From: Brevundimonas sp.
GTDB lineage: Bacteria > Pseudomonadota > Alphaproteobacteria > Caulobacterales > Caulobacteraceae
Length of the DNA stretch: 64,000 nt
Direction: 5' to 3'
NCBI RefSeq assembly: GCF_030682035.1
Contig: NZ_JAUXQZ010000003.1
Coordinates: forward strand, 1 to 64,000
Made by a program: the position numbers and the translations under genes. The notes below the pieces were generated by a model. The model was not told where the DNA came from. It did no database searches and worked only from the letters and a program-made list of their open reading frames with translations. Shown here piece after piece: positions 58,656-64,000 of this stretch. Every line of letters begins with the position of its first letter. Within the stretch, counting starts at the first letter, position 1.

Positions 58656-59650
58656 GTCCGCCTCGATGTGGCGACGAACAGGATCAGGAAGGCGGGCGCG
58701 CCGATGGCGGCGGACAACAGGCCGACGGGGATTTCCGCCGGGCCGAAGGCGGTGGCCAGCCGGTCGATGACGAGGGCGAACAGGCCGCCCAGCGCCATGG
58801 CGGCGGGGATCAGCCGCCCGGCCCGCTCGCCCACGATCAGCCGGGCGGCGTGGGGGGCCAGCAGGCCGATCCAGCCGACCACGCCCGCCACGGCCACCGC
58901 CGAGGAGGTCATCAGGGCGGCGCCGGCGAGGGCCAACAGTCGCAACGGACGGGCGCGCAGGCCCAGCGACCGCGCCTGCTCGTCGCCGAGCGACAGGATG
59001 TCGAGCCGGAACCCCAGTCCCATCAGCACCGCGGCGCCGACCGCGACCGGGACCAGGGCGACGACCGCCTCGGCCAAGGTCGCCCGCGTAAAAGACCCCA
59101 GCAGCCAGAAGGTGATCGAGGGCAGCTGCGAATAGGGCTCGGCGAGGATGACCACGAGGCCCAGACCGGCGGAGGCCAGGGCGCCCGCGACGACGCCGCA
59201 CAGAATGAGGGCCAGCCGGCCGTCGCCGCTGCGGGTCAGGGCGGCGCAGGCGAGCGCCAAGGCGCCGGCGGCCAGTCCGCCCGCGAAGGCCGCGCCCTGC
59301 ACGAGAGCCGCTCCCGCGCCCAGCAGCAGGGCCAGGGCCGCGCCTAGCCCGGCGCCGGACGAGACGCCCAGCAGGTCGGGCGCCGCCAGCGGATTGCGGA
59401 ACAGGATCTGGAACCCGGCCCCCGCTCCGGCCAGGGCCGCGCCGGTGGTGAGGGCCGCCAGCAGCCGGGGTCCGCGCAAATTCAGAGCCAGTTCCGCCTC
59501 GGGCGATCCCCGCCCGATCACGGCGGCCAAAAGCGCGTCCGGCGTCACGGCCAGCGGCCCGGTCGCCAACACGGCCAGCGCCCCGGCCAGCGCCAACGCA
59601 ATCAGGCCGACCGGGATCAGGGCGGCCCTCAACGCGCTCAATCGGTCCAT
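58652..59650 (-). CDS. ABC transporter permease, FecCD family
   Basis: This 332-residue protein has about nine or ten hydrophobic helices and FecCD features: LNLRGPRLLAALTTGAALAGAGAGFQILFRNPLAAPDLLGVSSGAGLGAALAL and a cytoplasmic coupling segment GWIGLLAPHAARLIVGERAGRLIP. It forms the membrane channel of a BtuC-like importer with the flanking ATPase and binding protein. Overlaps the binding-protein gene by 13 nt. Confidence 0.93.
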   Translation of the reverse strand: MDRLSALRAALIPVGLIALALAGALAVLATGPLAVTPDALLAAVIGRGSPEAELALNLRGPRLLAALTTGAALAGAGAGFQILFRNPLAAPDLLGVSSGAGLGAALALLLGAGAALVQGAAFAGGLAAGALALACAALTRSGDGRLALILCGVVAGALASAGLGLVVILAEPYSQLPSITFWLLGSFTRATLAEAVVALVPVAVGAAVLMGLGFRLDILSLGDEQARSLGLRARPLRLLALAGAALMTSSAVAVAGVVGWIGLLAPHAARLIVGERAGRLIPAAMALGGLFALVIDRLATAFGPAEIPVGLLSAAIGAPAFLILFVATSRRT

Positions 59651-60579
59651 CTCGGCAGGGGCACTTCGACCGGCGCCATGCCGTAGAGGCGGCGGGTCAG
59701 GCTCGCGAGCGCCAGAGGCGACCCGGCCGGATCGGCCAGCCAGGTGCAGGCCAGCAGGCGGTTCACCGAGGGCGGGCGGTCGATCCAGCCGAATGGCCTG
59801 TCGGGCAGGAGCAACAGTCGTCGCCGGCCGCCGTTGCGGCGGGTGCGCCAGACAGGATCGCGACGGGTCGCGGCGGCGAAGGCCGGGTTCAGGGTGACCA
59901 GCACCTCGGGGTCCCAGGCGGCGACCTGTTCGCGCGTGACGCGGCCGATGTCGCGTGACCCCTCGGCGACATTGGTCCAGCCGGCGCCTTCCAGCACCTC
60001 GGTGGCCAAGGCGCCGCGGAACCCGGTCTCCAGCCCGTCGACGCCGCGCGCATAGTAGAAACTCGGCCCGCCTAGGGCGCGCCGCCAGCGGTCCAGCACC
60101 CTGGCGGCCTCCTCGGCCAGGCCGACGGCGGCGCGGTCGGTGTCCAGCAGGGCGCCGGCCTCGCGAATGGCCTCGGGAATCCGGGCCAGGGCGCCGTCGA
60201 TCAGACGCCAGTCGACGCCCAACCGGGTCTTCATGCGCTCGCCGAGGGCCTGATTCTCGGGATCGGTGTCGCCGTAGTCGATGACCAGCCGGGGCTTGAG
60301 CGCGGCCAGAGCCTCCAGATTGGCGGGCCGGCCGCCACCGCCCAACGCGCCCAGTTCAGGCAGGTCCGCCGCGAGGGAGGGCAGGGCCGCCAGCGCCTGC
60401 GCTGACGGCTTGCGCGGCCAGCCGGCCAACCGTTCCCGCGCCACCGCCCAGATCAGCAGGGCCGCCGGGGAGCCCGCCGCGACCACGTCTCCGGCACGAC
60501 CGCCCGCGTCGCGCGTGCAGGCCGCGAGGGCCATGACACCGCCCAATCCTATCAGCGCTGATCGCCGCGTCGTGGTCAT
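59638..60579 (-). CDS. ABC transporter substrate-binding lipoprotein, BtuF/FepB type
   Basis: This 313-residue protein has a Tat-like RRSALIGLGG start and a lipobox ALAAC (Cys20). A periplasmic-binding fold follows: LEALAALKPRLVIDYGD, TREQVAAWDPEVLVTLN and FGWIDRPPSVNRLLACTWLA near the end. It resembles iron, haem or cobalamin carriers, but the ligand cannot be decided. It heads the three-gene importer operon; a TonB-dependent receptor gene lies 2.4 kb away and could serve the same substrate, which is inference. Confidence 0.85.
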   Translation of the reverse strand: MTTTRRSALIGLGGVMALAACTRDAGGRAGDVVAAGSPAALLIWAVARERLAGWPRKPSAQALAALPSLAADLPELGALGGGGRPANLEALAALKPRLVIDYGDTDPENQALGERMKTRLGVDWRLIDGALARIPEAIREAGALLDTDRAAVGLAEEAARVLDRWRRALGGPSFYYARGVDGLETGFRGALATEVLEGAGWTNVAEGSRDIGRVTREQVAAWDPEVLVTLNPAFAAATRRDPVWRTRRNGGRRRLLLLPDRPFGWIDRPPSVNRLLACTWLADPAGSPLALASLTRRLYGMAPVEVPLPRWTD

Positions 60580-60816
60580 TGCAGCTCGCCCAAAACCTAT
60601 TCTCGGCCATCCTGCCGCGTCGCACGCTGACGCGCCACCTCACAGCCAATTTACCCTTAACACTTGTCCGGTCTTCCTCCGCGTGCTGCTTATGCGACCT
60701 CGCGCGTCAGGTGGGGCGCAGCAATATGGGAGCGGGCCGTTGAGTAGAACGGACACTGGGGGGGCGCTTTTGACGCCCGGCGGGACTGAGTCCCGATGCA
60801 TCTGGGGAGACCAGGC

Positions 60817-62850
60817 ATGAATATCGTCATTATCGCAGGCCTGATTATCACCCTGCTCACGGGCATCCCCGTGCTGATGCAGATCCTGAAGAACCACCCG
60901 CGCGGACTGATCATCCTGTTCTTCGCCGAGATGTGGGAGCGCTTCTCCTACTACGGCATGCGCGGCATCCTGATCTTCTTCCTGACCCAACATTTCCTGT
61001 TCGATGATGCGCGAGCCGGTTCCACCTACGGCTCCTACACTTCGCTGGTCTATCTGCTGCCCTTGGTGGGCGGTCTGATGGCGGATCGGTTCCTCGGCAC
61101 CCGCAAGGCCATCGCCTTCGGCGCCCTGCTGCTGGTGGCCGGGCACGGAATGATGGCGCTTGAGGGCCGTCCCGCGACGGAGACCCTGACCTACGGCGGC
61201 ACTGCCTATGAGATCGCTGCGGAGGGACGTGGCGCGGCTCGCGAGGTCGCCATCGTTGTTGATGGCAAGAACTACACCTTCGGCCCGGCCGAGGGCGGTG
61301 GAATCGCCATTGCAGACCTGCCGGCGGGTTCGCCGCTGCCGGCGACGCTGGCCCCCGACTCCTACGAGATGAAGCAGTCTCGCGACGCCATGGGCGTCAA
61401 CGTCTTCTACCTCGCCATTTCACTGATCATCATGGGGGTCGGCTTCCTGAAGCCGAACATCTCGACGATCGTCGGACAGCTCTATCCGCAGGGTGATCCG
61501 CGGCGGGATTCCGGCTTCACCCTCTACTACTACGGCATCAACCTGGGGGCCTTCTGGGCCGCAGTTCTCTGCGGCCTGCTGGGCCAGACGGTCGGCTGGT
61601 GGGCGGGCTTCGGTCTTGCCGGGATCGGTATGGCCTTGGGCTGGGTCGTGTTCATGCTCGGCAAGCCCCTGCTGGACGGCAATGGCGAGCCGCCGAACCC
61701 GGCTCTTCTGCGTGAGAGGGCGTTCGGTCCGCTGAACCGCGAATGGACGATCTATCTGTTCGGCGTCCTCGGGGTGATTCCGATCGTCCTGCTGTTCGTG
61801 GCTGATGCTGCGGTGCGGGTCTGGGTCGCCGAAACCGTAGCGACGGTGGCGGCGATGGGCGGCGAGGTCTCCTTCGCCGTCAAGGCGATCGAGTTCCTCA
61901 ACGTCATCGGCGCCCTGCTGCTGACCGCAACCGTTGCCTCCGTGGCCTACATAGTCTGGTTCCTCGTCACCAAGTGCGACAAGGTCCAGCGCGAGCGGAT
62001 GCAGTTGGCCATGGTGCTGATCGTCGGCGCCGTCGTGTTCTTCACCCTGTTCGAGCAGGCCGGCACTTCGCTGAACCTGTTCGCCGACCGCAACGTCGAC
62101 CTCAGCCTGACGCCGACGGCCTTCAACCTGCTGGGCGTCACCGTGGGCACGCCGGCGCAGTTGGAGGCCGCAGGGATCGCGACACCCACCGGCTTCTGGA
62201 TCGACGCGACCATTACGGCCGCCCAGACCCAGTCGTTCAACGCCGGCTTCATCCTGATCTTCGCGCCGATCCTGGCGGCCCTATGGGCCTTCCTCGCCAG
62301 TCGCAAGATGGACCCGAACCCAACCATGAAGTTCGGTCTCGGGATCGTTCAGGTTGGTTTTGGTTTCCTGATCGTGGTTTGGGCAGCAGGAGCGGGTATG
62401 GTGGACAGCGCCTTTCGGGTGCCGCTCATCACGTTGGGTCTGCTCTATCTGTTCCATACCACCGGCGAGCTTTTCCTGTCGCCGGTCGGTCTTTCGGAAA
62501 TCACGAAGCTGTCTGTCGCCTCGGTGGTCAGCTTCATGATGGCCGTCTGGTTCCTCGCCAGTTCCATCGCCCAGTACGTCGGCGGCGTCATCTCGGGCCT
62601 TGCGGGCACCGAGACCGTGGGGGGACAAGTACTGGACCCTGCCGGCGCACTCGAGACATCTCTGGGTGTCTTCAACCAGCTAGGTCTCTGGGGCGTCGGC
62701 ATCGGCATCGGCTTCATCCTGATCAGCTTCCTGATCAAGGGTTGGTCGCATGGTGCCAATGACGCGGGCAACCACCCCGGCCCGACCCTGACCGATCGCG
62801 GTCAGGAAGACGGCAACGTCGCCAATCCCGGAGCCAGCACCGCGGGCTGA
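60817..62850 (+). CDS. Proton-dependent oligopeptide (POT/PTR2) transporter
   Basis: This 677-residue major-facilitator protein has the proton-coupling EMWERFSYYGMR motif (ExxERFxYY) in helix 1 and about 12-14 helices. It should import di- and tripeptides with protons across the inner membrane, consistent with the several exported peptidases in this window. An extra region of about 75 residues lies after helix 3 (about 110-190, including IVVDGKNYTFGPAEGG), longer than E. coli members, and an extra loop precedes the last helices. ATG at 60817 follows GGGGAGACC. A terminator follows. Confidence 0.93.
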   Translation: MNIVIIAGLIITLLTGIPVLMQILKNHPRGLIILFFAEMWERFSYYGMRGILIFFLTQHFLFDDARAGSTYGSYTSLVYLLPLVGGLMADRFLGTRKAIAFGALLLVAGHGMMALEGRPATETLTYGGTAYEIAAEGRGAAREVAIVVDGKNYTFGPAEGGGIAIADLPAGSPLPATLAPDSYEMKQSRDAMGVNVFYLAISLIIMGVGFLKPNISTIVGQLYPQGDPRRDSGFTLYYYGINLGAFWAAVLCGLLGQTVGWWAGFGLAGIGMALGWVVFMLGKPLLDGNGEPPNPALLRERAFGPLNREWTIYLFGVLGVIPIVLLFVADAAVRVWVAETVATVAAMGGEVSFAVKAIEFLNVIGALLLTATVASVAYIVWFLVTKCDKVQRERMQLAMVLIVGAVVFFTLFEQAGTSLNLFADRNVDLSLTPTAFNLLGVTVGTPAQLEAAGIATPTGFWIDATITAAQTQSFNAGFILIFAPILAALWAFLASRKMDPNPTMKFGLGIVQVGFGFLIVVWAAGAGMVDSAFRVPLITLGLLYLFHTTGELFLSPVGLSEITKLSVASVVSFMMAVWFLASSIAQYVGGVISGLAGTETVGGQVLDPAGALETSLGVFNQLGLWGVGIGIGFILISFLIKGWSHGANDAGNHPGPTLTDRGQEDGNVANPGASTAG

Positions 62851-62872
62851 TCGGGACCACCGCCGAATACAG

Positions 62873-62904
62873 AAAGGGCGGAACCGCGAGGTTCCGCCCT
62901 TTTT
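62873..62904. terminator. Bidirectional rho-independent terminator
   Basis: An AAAGGGCGGAAC-cgcga-GTTCCGCCCTTTTT hairpin with A- and T-tracts on both sides, 23 nt after the peptide transporter and between it and the convergent TonB receptor gene. It closely resembles the terminator at 631-665. Confidence 0.92.
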
Positions 62905-62957
62905 GGCGCGTCGAGGGCGGGCGCGCCGTCAGTTTCGGGGACGTGGGGACGCCTTCT

Positions 62958-64000
62958 TCAGAAGGTCTTTCTTATCTGGACGAACAGCCACGGGCTCATA
63001 TGGGTGCGGCGCACCTCGCGGAAGGCCAGCGGGGCGGTGTCGCGGGGGCCGGTGTAGATGTCGCGGTCGTAACCCCTTGCGCGGTCGGTGGCGTTGCCCA
63101 GATCGAGACGGACGGTCAGGTCGCGTTCTGGCTTCCACTGCACGAAGGCGCTGACGTTCGGCTCCGAATGGAACGTCCGCACCTCGCGCACCCGGAAGGC
63201 GCGGCCCTTATCGACGTTGCAGCCGTGGTCGAAACCGTAGGACCAGCGGCCGCCCGCCAGATCCTGATTGAAGCCGATGCCGCAACCGAAGGCCTGATTA
63301 CCCTGGAAGCGGCGCTCCTCGCCCGTCACCGGATCAAGCACCGAGGTCGAGGACCAGCTGCCGCGCGTCTGCAAGCGGCCGTTGGGAATGCCGAGCCGGT
63401 CGGTCGGCAGCGTCAGGCGCAGCTGAAAGAAGCTGGCGGTTCCGTCTCCGATATTTCCTACGCCGTCGAAGCCGCCGGTCAGGGGGATGACGTCCACCAC
63501 ATCCTCGACCTCGGCGTACTGGTAGGTGGCGTCAAACACGCCCTCGCCCCAGAAGCGGCGCTCGTAGATGGCTTCCAGCACGGTCGATTTCTGCGGCTCC
63601 AGATCGGGGTTGCCGCCCTCGACCTGGCCGATGTCGATGTCGGCCGAGGCGATGAAGTCGCCGAAATCCAGCTGGCCCACCTCGCGCTCGGCGCGGAAGC
63701 GGAACTGGTGGCCGGTCCAGGGCGTCCAGGTCGCCTGGAGGCGGGGCTTAGGATAGACGAAGGACTTGGTCAGGTCGCTGTCGCCGGACTGGCTGATTTC
63801 AGAGACTTCGACGCGAAGTCCGCCTTCTACGGTCAGGGTCGGGCTCGGGCGCCAGGTGACCTGGCCGAAGACCTCGCCCCGCAGTTCCTCGACCTTGACC
63901 GAGGATGACGGCAGAAGAATCGGGACGCCGTTCTCTGAATAGGCGGTGGCGCTGTCCAGGAAGTTGTAGGCCACCTCGCCGCCGGTCTCGAGCGACCAGC
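62958..64000 (-). CDS. TonB-dependent receptor, C-terminal part (5' end outside window)
   Basis: The last 347 codons of an outer-membrane beta-barrel receptor, ending in the typical RTHMSPWLFVQIRKTF with a terminal aromatic residue. Alternating strands such as FRFRAEREVGQLDFGDFIAS, EAIYERRFWGEGVFDATYQY and RLDLGNATDRARGYDRDIYTGPRD are characteristic of the barrel. The frame stays open to the window edge, so plug and signal peptide are not visible. The ligand is unknown. Confidence 0.9.
   Translation of the reverse strand, partial: WSLETGGEVAYNFLDSATAYSENGVPILLPSSSVKVEELRGEVFGQVTWRPSPTLTVEGGLRVEVSEISQSGDSDLTKSFVYPKPRLQATWTPWTGHQFRFRAEREVGQLDFGDFIASADIDIGQVEGGNPDLEPQKSTVLEAIYERRFWGEGVFDATYQYAEVEDVVDVIPLTGGFDGVGNIGDGTASFFQLRLTLPTDRLGIPNGRLQTRGSWSSTSVLDPVTGEERRFQGNQAFGCGIGFNQDLAGGRWSYGFDHGCNVDKGRAFRVREVRTFHSEPNVSAFVQWKPERDLTVRLDLGNATDRARGYDRDIYTGPRDTAPLAFREVRRTHMSPWLFVQIRKTF

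Noticed and set aside
60580..60816. Possible riboswitch upstream of the peptide transporter
   Set aside because: The region has some inverted segments (GACGCCCGGCGGGAC area), but no cobalamin, TPP or other class signature could be matched by eye.

Overview
The window is high-GC, gene-dense alphaproteobacterial chromosome, most likely Caulobacteraceae and close to Brevundimonas. This is inferred from protein character and gene order: rplU with a long Ala/Lys-rich tail followed by rpmA and a GNAT gene; lptC-lptA-lptB near rpoN-hpf-ptsN; aroA-cmk-rpsA-ihfB; a FYDLN-acid (TIGR02300) protein; a DUF1150-Hsp20 pair; and an alphaproteobacterial LexA box (GTTC-N7-GTTC type). No rRNA, CRISPR array, prophage or transposase was found. 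There are three tRNA genes (Leu-CAG, Ala-GGC, Leu-CAA).

Layout. 1-7.4 kb: a deleted UDP-glucose dehydrogenase remnant, an OmpA-type lipoprotein, an Fe(II)/2-oxoglutarate oxygenase, a TadG-like pilus protein with two phage-like repeats inside its von Willebrand domain, an M2 peptidase and mtgA. 7.4-11.2 kb: a four-gene minus-strand operon (membrane permease, zinc-type CDF transporter, CobW GTPase, WD40 protein) behind a probable Zur box. 11-24 kb: hydrolase, rplU-rpmA, envelope lipoproteins, threonine ammonia-lyase/FKBP, GST-queG, a second CDF transporter, a citrate synthase paralogue that lacks all three expected histidines, uppP and an NDUFA9-like protein. 24-33 kb: rnd-lptCAB, an inserted M20 peptidase, rpoN-hpf-ptsN and a heat-shock pair. 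33-39 kb: aroA, a RelE-type toxin-antitoxin pair wedged between aroA and cmk, rpsA, ihfB. 40-45.7 kb: the SOS mutagenesis cassette imuA-imuB-dnaE2 behind a LexA box. 45.7-50.6 kb: hppD with two small genes, a beta-lactamase-fold hydrolase and an M1 aminopeptidase. 50.8-52.8 kb: an arsenic operon arsI-arsR-aqpS-arsC with a clear operator dyad. 53-64 kb: a fumarylacetoacetase-family gene, an overlapping four-gene chain (asparaginase-cupin-methyltransferase-small protein), a BtuFCD/FecBCD-like ABC importer, a POT peptide transporter and the 3' part of a TonB receptor.

The intergenic DNA carries several dispersed repeat families. One is a G-rich/C-rich hairpin that follows stop codons. One is a REP-like unit that supplies the stop codon of two unrelated genes. 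One is a roughly 200-bp element with long inverted ends built from a CACAA-type tandem motif. There is also a single 90-bp near-perfect inverted repeat upstream of rnd.

The observations I would follow first are the Zur-controlled operon that contains an apparent zinc exporter, the HTH citrate-synthase pseudoenzyme, the toxin-antitoxin insertion with its bridging mini-ORF, and the REP units that end genes.
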